Positions 1 through 8,020 of a stretch of 61,489 nucleotides of DNA are shown one piece after another. The translations under genes were made by a program, and so were the position numbers. The notes beneath the pieces were generated by a model. It was given only the letters and a program-made list of their open reading frames with translations, did no database searches and was not told where the DNA came from. Numbering within the stretch: position 1 is the stretch's first letter; every line of letters starts with the position of its first letter. The stretch comes from a virus: positions 1 through 61,489 of the IMG/VR virus record IMGVR_UViG_3300025070_000030. One strand, written 5' to 3'.

Positions 1-61
1 TGATTGCGTGTATTTTGTAGTCAATCTCTCCTGAGCCTATGGCAAAGGCCATTACAAGCAT
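1..61 (-). CDS. Partial small ORF running off the left edge
   Basis: An open frame on the minus strand begins with ATG at 61 (a second ATG lies at 52) and continues to the window edge without a stop. It starts 8 bases downstream of the stop of the two-TM protein gene, which fits the tight packing of this operon. The visible start reads MLVMAFAIGSGEID, mildly hydrophobic. No function can be assigned to about 20 residues. Confidence 0.3.
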   Translation of the reverse strand, partial: MLVMAFAIGSGEIDYKIHAI

Positions 62-69
62 CCACTGCA

Positions 70-273
70 TTACTTTTCATGCCCCAGCCAAACGGCAAAA
101 GCGCCTGTCATAGCGCCCGTTACGACGCTAACCAGCGCTGCCTGTTGGCTTGTTGGCTCCGGTATAAGCATGAACCACTCCACTACCCGCCAAGCCGATA
201 TTGACATCATAATCATCATCAAGCGGGGTAGTATCTTCCACTTGAGAAAGCGCTCCATTGTTAACTCTGCCAC
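70..273 (-). CDS. Small two-TM membrane protein, putative holin-like (alternative-branch copy)
   Basis: This 67-residue protein has a basic N-terminus and two hydrophobic stretches (about residues 15-37 and 45-64), the shape of a class II holin or other small lysis-associated membrane protein. It is about 87% identical by eye to the product of 14910..15116, differing at roughly nine positions. The start is GTG at 273, supported by GAGG seven bases upstream; the paralogue uses ATG. It is the last complete gene of the left-end cassette, after a nuclease-like gene. The holin role is inferred from size, topology and the lysis-cassette context of the paralogue, so the function is open. Confidence 0.7.
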   Translation of the reverse strand: MAELTMERFLKWKILPRLMMIMMSISAWRVVEWFMLIPEPTSQQAALVSVVTGAMTGAFAVWLGHEK

Positions 274-324
274 GGTTTATCCTCGCTTGCTCTTCAGTTG
301 TCCTCTGATGTAAGGCCCACATCT

Positions 325-744
325 TCACTTCAGCCTACCTTGCACAATCTGCACCGCCCTGTCCCAAGTGTCTTGTTCAAAAGACGGCGAATTGGCGTAA
401 CACAGCGGACGCCTTTGGCTGTACTGGCGCACCTGTTCGGCGGCGTAATACGCAACCCTTCGGTCATCCAGAAAACAGTGTGCCACAATGTCTATCTCCT
501 CTGTGTTTGGCAGTGTCTTTTTCTTTGAGCCGCTGCCGTTTTGAAAGTGGTAGTTGGGCCTCCTGCCATCTTTGTCCGCCGATATCTTGCTAGTCTTTAC
601 ACTTACGCGCAAGAAAAACGAACCATCAAAAGCCAGTACGTCTATCCTATCTTGGGGTGTGTGGACTACCTTCCAGTCACCCTCTAGCTGTAGGATTGAT
701 GAACAGACTATAAACTCCCCAGCAAGTCCGGTCTTTGTGGACAA
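325..744 (-). CDS. PD-(D/E)XK nuclease-like protein
   Basis: The 139-residue product opens with GLAGEF (Glu10) and continues with a core containing Asp35 in IDVLAF and Val-Ser-Val-Lys (Lys50) on the next strand. This matches the E...D...xxK layout of small restriction-endonuclease-fold proteins often annotated as group I intron endonuclease-like. The position before the lysine that is normally Glu or Gln is Ser48, so activity is uncertain. The start appears to be TTG at 744, two bases after the upstream TAG stop; no stronger start fits. It sits inside a membrane/lysis-type cassette and has no paralogue in the 12.9-15.1 kb cassette. A role in DNA degradation or exclusion is only speculation. 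Confidence 0.65.
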   Translation of the reverse strand: MSTKTGLAGEFIVCSSILQLEGDWKVVHTPQDRIDVLAFDGSFFLRVSVKTSKISADKDGRRPNYHFQNGSGSKKKTLPNTEEIDIVAHCFLDDRRVAYYAAEQVRQYSQRRPLCYANSPSFEQDTWDRAVQIVQGRLK

Positions 745-745
745 T

Positions 746-1207
746 CTACTTCAAGCTCTTCAAGAACGTAACAAGATAAAACAGTAGCGCAGCGCCTGCT
801 ATTACTATCAAAGGCACCACAGTCCACATTATTAGTCTGTCACGCATCTTCGCCCTGTGTTCAAGCTCCTCTTTCTGCAATGCACGTTGCTTAGCTATCT
901 CAGCCTGAAGCCGCTCCCACTGCCCAGGTTTTCCATAAAGGTTAAAGATTGAACGCATCTCTTTGCGCATATTGTCCAGCTCTTCTTTACGGAAGAACTC
1001 GTCGATGCCAGCCTGTTCAGCGCCAGTCATCTTGGAAAAGATGCTGTTCTTTTTTCTGGTAGCGCCGAAGTTCAGCTCGGCCTCTGCCTTAGCATACTTG
1101 GCAATAGGACCGCCAAGAGATGATAGGTCACGGCCTGCCTTGATAGCACTGGATATAGCGCCACTAGCTGCGCTGACTGCACTAAAAGCCGTGATAGGGT
1201 CAATCAT
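746..1207 (-). CDS. Single-TM protein with DPI-type N-terminus (alternative-branch copy)
   Basis: The 153-residue protein begins MIDPITAFSAVSAA, followed by an Ala/Gly/Ser-rich amphipathic stretch, a charged helical middle (about 45-120) and a strong C-terminal transmembrane helix (about 127-150). It is a divergent paralogue of 12931..13626, which begins MDPISAMATASAA and has the same order of parts. Start and upstream stop overlap as TGATG, so translation is probably coupled to the preceding small secreted protein, exactly as in the other copy. A role in lysis or virion membrane attachment is plausible but unproven. Confidence 0.75.
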   Translation of the reverse strand: MIDPITAFSAVSAASGAISSAIKAGRDLSSLGGPIAKYAKAEAELNFGATRKKNSIFSKMTGAEQAGIDEFFRKEELDNMRKEMRSIFNLYGKPGQWERLQAEIAKQRALQKEELEHRAKMRDRLIMWTVVPLIVIAGAALLFYLVTFLKSLK

Positions 1208-1389
1208 CAGTACACCTTCATAGTCTTGCTAACGGCTTCGGGGATGCAGTACGCAGTAATCTTCTTGCCTTGGGCGTGTAGCTTCTTTGCAAAGAAAGTA
1301 CACTCCTCAATGTTTCTAAAGCGCATGACCTCTGGCACCCGCTTGGTATCTACAAAAACATACAGCGCAAAAGCAACAATCGTTTCCAC
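1207..1389 (-). CDS. Small exported protein with N-terminal hydrophobic segment
   Basis: Sixty residues: a hydrophobic N-terminus (IVAFALYVFV) that could act as a signal peptide or anchor, then a short domain with the pattern F.NIEEC...AK.L and a second cysteine in AYCIPE. The gene starts with GTG at 1389; the ATG two bases away is out of frame. It is a paralogue of 13626..13817 and shares the two-cysteine pattern with that product. Its stop overlaps the start of the next gene (TGATG). The function is unknown; the location suggests envelope or lysis association. Confidence 0.7.
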   Translation of the reverse strand: METIVAFALYVFVDTKRVPEVMRFRNIEECTFFAKKLHAQGKKITAYCIPEAVSKTMKVY

Positions 1390-1390
1390 A

Positions 1391-1561
1391 TCAGTTGCTC
1401 ATTACCAAATTAAGTAAAAGCACAATCGTCGTGCCAGCAGTGCCAATCATAATATGTTCAATGCGCTTGATGCGTAGGATAGTTTCACGCCACCGCTCCG
1501 CACATACCGCTTCATGAGTGTCGATTTGAGCTTGCACAGATGTTGCTGTAGGCTTTGCCAT
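1391..1561 (-). CDS. Small XhlA-like protein with C-terminal TM helix
   Basis: A 56-residue gene with ATG at 1559-1561 and TGA at 1391-1393. The N-terminal half holds IDTHEAVCAERWRE, a short helix follows, and a hydrophobic helix (about residues 38-54) ends the protein. The same order, with a D.HE..C motif followed by RxxRxE and a TM helix, appears in 54686..54892, the gene downstream of the other fibre allele. The layout resembles haemolysin XhlA-type proteins that accompany lysis systems. Start and stop overlap neighbouring genes (TAATG upstream, next start downstream), typical of the operon. Confidence 0.75.
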   Translation of the reverse strand: MAKPTATSVQAQIDTHEAVCAERWRETILRIKRIEHIMIGTAGTTIVLLLNLVMSN

Positions 1562-1806
1562 TAGCTTGCTGTGTACCCGTTGCCAGCCGTGATAGCAGCG
1601 TTCACTGCTGTCATGTCCTCATCTGTCCAGTAGTCTTTAGCTACCATCAGTTCCAGATGCTCGACGTTGCGGTCTACGCAACCCTGACGTTCTTCTGCAT
1701 CATCGTCTGCCATTGCATTACCTGCAATCACGTCTGTGATGAGTTGCACGGAATGACCCATAGCGGTGTAGTGCTTTGCGATTTGTTCTGCTGTAAGTTC
1801 GTCCAT
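1561..1806 (-). CDS. Conserved acidic 81-residue protein following a fibre gene
   Basis: The product begins MDELTAEQIAKHYTAMG and contains a run of Asp/Glu (ADDDAEER). It is nearly identical to the product of 4124..4369 and of its duplicate at 57262..57507. In all three places it lies immediately downstream of a fibre gene carrying the S74-type chaperone domain, so the fibre tail and this gene behave as one cassette. It could be a fibre assembly factor or chaperone partner, which is inference from position only. No TM segment or known motif is seen. The ATG is preceded by GGAGATTAAA, a good ribosome-binding site. Confidence 0.8.
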   Translation of the reverse strand: MDELTAEQIAKHYTAMGHSVQLITDVIAGNAMADDDAEERQGCVDRNVEHLELMVAKDYWTDEDMTAVNAAITAGNGYTAS

Positions 1807-1807
1807 T

Positions 1808-4105
1808 TTAATCTCCTAATCTGGATTCTAACTCAGCCACCTTTGCTGAGAGTTCTTTGATTGAATTGAGCATGTGCCAAAACAATTCATCGCTATCCAC
1901 AGTCTTAACGCCTGTGCTTTCAGTCTTTACGCATCTGGGTGCAACTGCTTCTAGTTCTTGCGCGATGACGCCAAGCTGTGTTCCTGAACGCTCTATTGCG
2001 TCAGATGCTTGAAGTTCTGTAATTTCATCTGCTGTTCGATACTCAAAGTTACGAACCTGCACTTGGTTGATAATCGACAGCCCGTCATTGTTATCAACAA
2101 TGTTTTTCTTCAGTCGTTCATCTGATGTGGTTGACCAAGACGATGAGTTGTTACCTTGATACACGCCACCACCACTAGGGCTGATAAAGCCTGTGGAGTT
2201 GCCTTTACCAACAATGTTAGCAGTACCAATAACAATTTGGTTTTGACCGTCAACACCACTTGGCTCACAGTCGATGCCCATAATTATGTTGTAATCGCCT
2301 GTCGTAATAGATTCTCCAGCAAGATAGCCTACTAAAACATTGTGACCACCATCAGTAATAGAATTACCAGCATTAACGCCTATTGCAGTATTTTGTGCGC
2401 CAGTGGTGCTGTTGTACAGGCTATTCATACCCACAGAGGTGTTATTGTTTCCAGTGGTGTTAGACACCATTGCACCCTGACCGATAGCTGTGTTGTAAGA
2501 CCCAGAAGTGTTGTTTGTTAAAGACTGGTGTCCTACAGAGGAGTTCTGTGCGCCAGTGGTGTTTGCATCTAGCGCAGCACTGCCAACAGCAGTGTTGTAG
2601 GATGCGGTGGTGTTTGCGCCAAGTGCGTTAAGCCCCATCGCTGTGTTGTCAGATGCCGTAGTATTAGCATCCAGAGCCTGATGACCGACAGCCGTATTGT
2701 TAGAACCTGTGGTGTTCGCATATAAAGTTGTTTTACCGCAAGCAGTGTTGTTTGCTCCTGTTGTTGAAAGCATTAATGACGCATCACCGACAGCGGTATT
2801 GTTCGCAGCAGTAGTGTTAGCTGATAAGGCAAGTCTACCGACTGCCACGTTGTTCCCACCAGTGGTGTTCGCGTCTAAAGCATAAGCACCCACCGCCGTA
2901 TTTTCTGCGCCAGTGGTGTTTGCGGTTAGTGCGCCATAACCAACGGCAGTGTTGCCAGAAGCTGTGGTATTCGCCTCTAAGGCTTCTCGCCCGATGCCAG
3001 TGTTAAACTCGCCAGTTGTGTTTGCAGACAGTGCAAGAATACCAAACGCACTGTTATATATTGCTGTTGTGTTTGCATCTAGTGCTTGGTAGCCAACAGC
3101 AGTAACTAGCCCCGTGGTGTTTGCTGTACCAGCCTGATATCCTACTGCTGTGCTTCCTGCGCCAGTGGTGTTTACGGCGAGTGCCTGATGACCCACAGCA
3201 GTATTGTTGCTTGCCGTTGTAGCAGTGGTGCCTTTCAGTGCTTGATAACCTACAGAAGTGTTGCTTGTGCCAGTTGTGGTGTAGTATCCCGCCTCATAGC
3301 CAAAGCCAGTGTTAACGCCAGTAGTTGTGCTATTTAGGGCAGTGTGACCCATAGCTGTGTTACCGTTGGCTGTTGTAATTGCACCACCCGCATTTGTACC
3401 AACGAGATTATTATAACTACCTGTCGTAATAGCATCACCAGCTAATGTTCCAATAGCGGAGTTTTGCACTCCAGTCGTAGCTGTGAACAATGCGTTCTGA
3501 CCTACGGCAACATTCAACCCGCCTGTGGTAAGGTTCGTTCCAGCAAAAGAACCGATGGCAGTATTCTGTCCAGCAGAAGTATTATCTGTCAAAGCAGAGG
3601 CACCTACAGCAGTATTGTTGCTCCCGGAAAGAGAACCATCATCAAGTGCAGTGTCACCCAATGCCACGTTGTTTGAGCCTGTTGGGTAGTTACCGTCTAG
3701 CTTGATTGTACCGCCGTCTGTAGAAAAGTTACCAGCGTTGGTGATGCCATCTGTCGTGGCTTCGCCGTCAATGTCTATAGTGCCAGTGACAGTCAGATTA
3801 CCACCCACACTGAAGTCGCTGTTCACATTACCACTGAACACACTAAACACGTCATACACTACAATCTCAACTACATCGCTTGCAGTCAATGCCGACAAGC
3901 CAGCAATGGTGTTCGCTGTGCTTGTGTTGTAGTCCGTACCAGCTACTAGGGTCACACCATTCAAGTTCACGTCAACATAGTTGCCGTCAGTGAATGTCAG
4001 GGTGCCACCTGTCAGCGCACCGCTGATTGATGTCTCACCGCCTGATGCAGTGAAGTAGTAACGATTACGTACACCCTGTGATGGTGATTTGCCTAAGTAA
4101 GCCAT
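1808..4105 (-). CDS. Tail fibre with beta-roll repeats and S74 chaperone domain (allele A)
   Basis: The 765-residue protein starts MAYLGKSPSQGVRN, a virion-anchoring N-terminus also found in 54892..57243. Residues about 140-590 are a long array of units like NTAVGYQALDANTT, resembling the left-handed beta-roll repeats of trimeric adhesin heads. The C-terminus holds SDERLKKNI followed by GVIAQELE, the signature of the peptidase S74 intramolecular chaperone that trimerises and then cleaves itself off; in this family cleavage falls at the Ser-Asp of SDER. A coiled coil ends the chain. The first ~95 residues match allele B, whereas the last ~115 match the fibre at 4371..6455, so the gene is a mosaic. 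It is a likely receptor-binding fibre. Confidence 0.88.
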   Translation of the reverse strand: MAYLGKSPSQGVRNRYYFTASGGETSISGALTGGTLTFTDGNYVDVNLNGVTLVAGTDYNTSTANTIAGLSALTASDVVEIVVYDVFSVFSGNVNSDFSVGGNLTVTGTIDIDGEATTDGITNAGNFSTDGGTIKLDGNYPTGSNNVALGDTALDDGSLSGSNNTAVGASALTDNTSAGQNTAIGSFAGTNLTTGGLNVAVGQNALFTATTGVQNSAIGTLAGDAITTGSYNNLVGTNAGGAITTANGNTAMGHTALNSTTTGVNTGFGYEAGYYTTTGTSNTSVGYQALKGTTATTASNNTAVGHQALAVNTTGAGSTAVGYQAGTANTTGLVTAVGYQALDANTTAIYNSAFGILALSANTTGEFNTGIGREALEANTTASGNTAVGYGALTANTTGAENTAVGAYALDANTTGGNNVAVGRLALSANTTAANNTAVGDASLMLSTTGANNTACGKTTLYANTTGSNNTAVGHQALDANTTASDNTAMGLNALGANTTASYNTAVGSAALDANTTGAQNSSVGHQSLTNNTSGSYNTAIGQGAMVSNTTGNNNTSVGMNSLYNSTTGAQNTAIGVNAGNSITDGGHNVLVGYLAGESITTGDYNIIMGIDCEPSGVDGQNQIVIGTANIVGKGNSTGFISPSGGGVYQGNNSSSWSTTSDERLKKNIVDNNDGLSIINQVQVRNFEYRTADEITELQASDAIERSGTQLGVIAQELEAVAPRCVKTESTGVKTVDSDELFWHMLNSIKELSAKVAELESRLGD

Positions 4106-4123
4106 TAACGGTTCTCCGGTTTA

Positions 4124-4369
4124 TTATTCGGCAGTGTAGTCTTGACCTGCTGTGATTGCAGCGTTGACTGCTGTCATGTTCTCATCTGTCCAGTAGTCTT
4201 TAGCTACCATCAGTTGCAGATGCTCAACATTGCGGTCTACGCAACCCTGACGCTCCTCTGCATCATCGTCTGCCATTGCATCACCTGCAATAACGTCTGT
4301 GATGAGTTGCACGGAATGACCCATAGCGGTGTAATTCTGTGCGATTTGTTCTGTTGTAAGTTCGTCCAT
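4124..4369 (-). CDS. Conserved acidic 81-residue protein following a fibre gene
   Basis: This product (MDELTTEQIAQNYTAMG at the start) is identical to 57262..57507 because it lies in the long repeat, and differs at about ten positions from 1561..1806. It follows the fibre gene 4371..6455 by one base and has GGAGATTAAA before its ATG. The acidic cluster DDDAEER and the C-terminal DYWTDENMTAVNAAI region are conserved among the copies. No known domain is recognised. Strict linkage to S74 fibres suggests a fibre-related role. Confidence 0.8.
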   Translation of the reverse strand: MDELTTEQIAQNYTAMGHSVQLITDVIAGDAMADDDAEERQGCVDRNVEHLQLMVAKDYWTDENMTAVNAAITAGQDYTAE

Positions 4370-4370
4370 T

Positions 4371-6455
4371 TTAATCTCCTAATTTGGATTCTAACTCAGC
4401 TACTTTTGCTGAGAGTTCTTTGATTGAATTGAGCATGTGCCAAAACAATTCATCGCTATCCACAGTCTTAACGCCTGTGCTTTCTGTCTTTACGCATCTG
4501 GGTGCAACTGTTTCTAGTTCTTGTGCGATGACGCCAAGCTGCGTTCCTGAACGCTCTATTGCGTCAGATGCTTGAAGTTCTGTAATTTCATCTGCTGTGC
4601 GGTACTCAAAGTTACGAACCTGCACTTGGTTGATAATCGACAGCCCTTCATTGTTATCGACAATGTTTTTCTTTAGTCGCTCATCCGATGTAGTTGACCA
4701 AGACGATGAGTTGTTACCTTGATATACGCCGCCGCCACTAGGGCTGATAAAACCTGTGGCGTTGCCTTTACCTACAATGTTTGCAGTGCCGATAACAATT
4801 TGATTTTGACCATCAGCACTACTAGGCTCACAGTCAATCCCCATAATCATGTTGTAATCGCCTGTCGTAAGAGATTCGCCAGCAAAGTAACCTAACAAAA
4901 CATTGTGAGAGCCATCTGTAATAGAGTTACCAGCATTTTGTCCTATTACCGTATTTTGACCTCCAGTCGTACATACTTCTAATGATGCGTGACCAACAGA
5001 AACATTATTATTAGCCGTTGATAAAAGAAATGAACTTGCTTTGCCAATTGCTGTATTATTTGCACCCGTTGTAAGGCTAATCATAGCCGCGTCACCAATC
5101 GCCGTATTGTTAGATGGCGTGGTCAGTGAGCCTAGAGCATGTCTACCCACAGCAACATTGTTGGTTCCAACAGTGCAAGCGTCCAAAGCCGCAAAGCCAA
5201 CTGCCACATTTTCTGCGCCTGTGGTGTTTTCTGTCAGCGCGGCAACACCTACAGCAGTATTACTTGAACCCGTTGTATTTTTCTGTAACGCCCCACCATT
5301 TGTTTCATCATTGCCCCCGACAGCTACGTTTGAGTTGCCTGTGGTGTTTTCGCGTAAAGCATAAGAGCCAATCGCTGTAACGTGACCCGTTGTATTTGCC
5401 GACCCAGCCTGATAGCCAATTGCGGTATTGCGTGAGGCAGTGGTGTTTGCATCTAAGGCAAATGCACCAACAGATGTGTTCTGATTGCCAGTGGTGTTTG
5501 CAACTAATACTTGATACCCTAAAGCAGTGTTATTGCTTGCGGTAGTATTTGCCGCTAATGCCCCTTGACCTGCCGCTAAATTATTATTTCCTGTTGTGTT
5601 CGCAGTTAGTGCGCTTTCCCCCAATCCTGTGTTTCTGCTGCCCGTTGTATTTGTATCAACTGCACTTTTTCCTAACGCAACATTGCTTGTGCCAGTGGTG
5701 TTTTCGGCTAGAGAGTTATACCCAACAGCCGTATTGTTAGATGCGGTGGTGTTTTGTTTTAGCGCAAAGGAACCCAATCCCACATTCTGTGCGCCTGTAG
5801 TAGTAACGTACAGAGAACGATACCCCATACCTACATTGTTTCCATCACCAGTAGTAGTCGTGGTGAGTGCGTCTTTACCAACCGCTGTGTTGTTTGACGC
5901 TGTTGTATTATTGCCTAAAGCACTATGACCCATTGCAATGTTGTTACTGCCTGTCGTGTTTGATTGCAAGGCGTATGGGCCAACAGCAGCGTTGCTTGTG
6001 CCAGTGGTGTTTGCGGTCAGTGCATCATAACCAACAGCCGTATTGTTATTTGCTGTTGTATTGCTATCAAGCGCACCGTATCCACAGGCAGTGTTGTTCG
6101 CTCCCGTGGTTGTGGACTCTAAAGTTAAAGAACCAACACCCGTGTTTGAAAAGCCTGTTGTAAGAGATGTCAGAGAGTTGTAACCAACAGCTACATTAAA
6201 ATCGTTTCCGCTATCTGTAACATTATAGGTAGTCATAGCGTTTGCACCGATGGCAGTGTTTCTGCCGCCAGTGGTATTACTGTCTAATGCAGTATCTCCT
6301 AGTGCAACATTCTGTGTGCCAACAGGGTGATTGCCGTCCAGCTTAACCGTGCCGCTATCCTGCGAGATGTTACCGCCAATAGTTATATTGTCTACAGTAA
6401 CGGTGCCACTGAAGTCCTTATCGGCTGCATCTGCTAAGTCTCTTGCTCTAGTCAT
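4371..6455 (-). CDS. Tail fibre with beta-roll repeats and S74 chaperone domain
   Basis: A 694-residue fibre with a short N-terminus (MTRARDLADAADKDF) unlike alleles A and B, then about 24 repeat units of the type NTAVGYDALTANTTG up to residue ~560, and a C-terminal S74 chaperone domain with SDERLKKNI and GVIAQELE plus a final coiled coil. The C-terminal ~115 residues are nearly identical to those of 1808..4105. The start overlaps the stop of the upstream fibre as ATGA, so the two are co-translated. The repeats are predicted to fold as a trimeric beta-roll stalk or head that contacts the host surface. The gene is duplicated at 57509..59593 within the long repeat. Confidence 0.88.
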   Translation of the reverse strand: MTRARDLADAADKDFSGTVTVDNITIGGNISQDSGTVKLDGNHPVGTQNVALGDTALDSNTTGGRNTAIGANAMTTYNVTDSGNDFNVAVGYNSLTSLTTGFSNTGVGSLTLESTTTGANNTACGYGALDSNTTANNNTAVGYDALTANTTGTSNAAVGPYALQSNTTGSNNIAMGHSALGNNTTASNNTAVGKDALTTTTTGDGNNVGMGYRSLYVTTTGAQNVGLGSFALKQNTTASNNTAVGYNSLAENTTGTSNVALGKSAVDTNTTGSRNTGLGESALTANTTGNNNLAAGQGALAANTTASNNTALGYQVLVANTTGNQNTSVGAFALDANTTASRNTAIGYQAGSANTTGHVTAIGSYALRENTTGNSNVAVGGNDETNGGALQKNTTGSSNTAVGVAALTENTTGAENVAVGFAALDACTVGTNNVAVGRHALGSLTTPSNNTAIGDAAMISLTTGANNTAIGKASSFLLSTANNNVSVGHASLEVCTTGGQNTVIGQNAGNSITDGSHNVLLGYFAGESLTTGDYNMIMGIDCEPSSADGQNQIVIGTANIVGKGNATGFISPSGGGVYQGNNSSSWSTTSDERLKKNIVDNNEGLSIINQVQVRNFEYRTADEITELQASDAIERSGTQLGVIAQELETVAPRCVKTESTGVKTVDSDELFWHMLNSIKELSAKVAELESKLGD

Positions 6456-8011
6456 TCTCCGGCCTCCAACGTGGCTATACGAATTTCGAGTTCCTGAATG
6501 GTTGCCACAAGCAACGGAACCAGCTTCGATTGGTCGATGCCCTGATAGTCCGGCACAGAGCGCGTACCCATTTCTGCGGGTGTTACCTCATTGCCATCAT
6601 CGTCAAGAACCGCTGGTGTGACTTCGTATTGCTCTTCACACATAGCGTCTTTAGTTCCACTGACACTCTCCGGCACAACGGCCTGTGCCTCATGCGCTAA
6701 AAACCCGTCAACCGTTGTGTCTGCGTCAGAAATGAAGTTGAAGCGCACAGGATTGAGTTGTTTCAGCCTGTCGGTTGCGTTGGTGAGTGGCGTAACCGCT
6801 TCCTTTAGGCGATAGTCTGAGGATGTATTGTAGGCTGTTGAAGCGCCGTTGGTCTGTATTGACCCGACATTTGCGCCATTGCGTCTAAAGATGACTTGGG
6901 TATGTGTGTTTCCACTCGTGTCTGTGCTGTTCATCATCAGACCCGGACCATTATTTGAATTGTATTGGTGCGAAATATCCTCGCCTTGAATTGCACTGGT
7001 CGTGCCTTTACACATGCGCCCATCACTTTGGATGCGGAGGCGCTCCGTATTGCCAGTGCCGAATATAATTCTACCACTTTCACAATTATTCAGAATTGCA
7101 TCAGTGCCAATCAGCGCAAACTGTGCGCCACGATTAGAACCACTGGCTGGGTCTGAAAGTTTTAAATACGCGCCACTATCATCGTGGATATGTAGCACCC
7201 GTGAAGCACCAGCTACACTTACCCCAGCCAGTGAAGAGTCAATGGTTGGGTCATTCGTACCCATACCAATGCCCTTTGTTGCGCCTTCAACAACAAAAGA
7301 GTTGGCATCGCCAAGAGACTCAACACGGAAGTCTAGGTCTAATGAACTTTCGTTAAATACAGTTTCAGTAGCACCAAACTTAACGCTTTGCTCAACACTA
7401 CCGCCTTTTATCGTGCTTATATTTAGTGAGGAAGATTCATTGCCGTGAGCATTGTTGGTAATTATACTTTGAATATTTGCATATTGCTGGTCGTTGCCAG
7501 CGCCATCTTCACCGTGAAACAAAAGTTGACCTATTAGGTCGTTATCAGCAGGAGATGCACTGTTTCTGTAAAACTTTAATACTGGACCTTGAGTTGCATC
7601 CGCATCTGTAGACACAAGTGTGAGTTGCGGGTCGTTGTCGGCAGTGGTGATTGTGCAGCCGTCAGTTGCGGTGAACCCGCCCGTCACAGAAACACCAGAT
7701 GAGGTGGTTTCTAACTTTGGCACGTTGTTGAAGTTCAACTCAACTTTACCGTCCGACACACACTGTATCATTGTCTCGCCAGTGTACTTTTGAAGCGAAA
7801 TGTTATTGCCCCTGATTAGAAACGTGCCGTTAGCATATGTCTCATCAATATAGGCGTTTGTACCATCGTGGTACATTTCAAGTTTTCCAGAAGAAAAAGA
7901 AACCTTGTCACTGTCGCCAAAGTTAGCGTTGCCGTTGAACTCAGCATCACCAGTAACAGTCAGTTCGTCTGCCGTGTTAAATCTTGATATACCTGCGCCG
8001 ATATAACCCAT
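6452..8011 (-). CDS. Tail fibre/spike with classical S74 chaperone domain
   Basis: The 519-residue protein begins MGYIGAGISRFNTADE, a typical marine-phage fibre N-terminus, followed by beta-rich sequence (about 20-390) including a GRMCKGTTSAIQGE turn region. The C-terminus has SSDYRLKEAV, the S74 cleavage and activation motif, and a GFLAHEAQAVVPE core, followed by IQELEIRIATLE coiled coil. This is a different S74 subtype from the neighbouring beta-roll fibres. It overlaps the next gene by four bases (ATGA). It probably forms a self-processed homotrimer on the tail. It is duplicated at 59590..61149. Confidence 0.88.
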   Translation of the reverse strand: MGYIGAGISRFNTADELTVTGDAEFNGNANFGDSDKVSFSSGKLEMYHDGTNAYIDETYANGTFLIRGNNISLQKYTGETMIQCVSDGKVELNFNNVPKLETTSSGVSVTGGFTATDGCTITTADNDPQLTLVSTDADATQGPVLKFYRNSASPADNDLIGQLLFHGEDGAGNDQQYANIQSIITNNAHGNESSSLNISTIKGGSVEQSVKFGATETVFNESSLDLDFRVESLGDANSFVVEGATKGIGMGTNDPTIDSSLAGVSVAGASRVLHIHDDSGAYLKLSDPASGSNRGAQFALIGTDAILNNCESGRIIFGTGNTERLRIQSDGRMCKGTTSAIQGEDISHQYNSNNGPGLMMNSTDTSGNTHTQVIFRRNGANVGSIQTNGASTAYNTSSDYRLKEAVTPLTNATDRLKQLNPVRFNFISDADTTVDGFLAHEAQAVVPESVSGTKDAMCEEQYEVTPAVLDDDGNEVTPAEMGTRSVPDYQGIDQSKLVPLLVATIQELEIRIATLEAGE

Positions 8012-8020
8012 GATTATTCC

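Noticed and set aside
2400-3700. CRISPR-like regular spacing of short repeats in fibre genes
   Set aside because: The repeats are in-frame 14-23 residue protein units with variable bases and no spacer structure; no cas genes are present.
5596-5928. Plus-strand frames with Pro/Val-rich repeats inside the beta-roll fibres (similar at 2697, 5041, 56108, 58734)
   Set aside because: They are antisense reflections of the NTAVGxxAL repeat DNA and recur wherever the repeat occurs.
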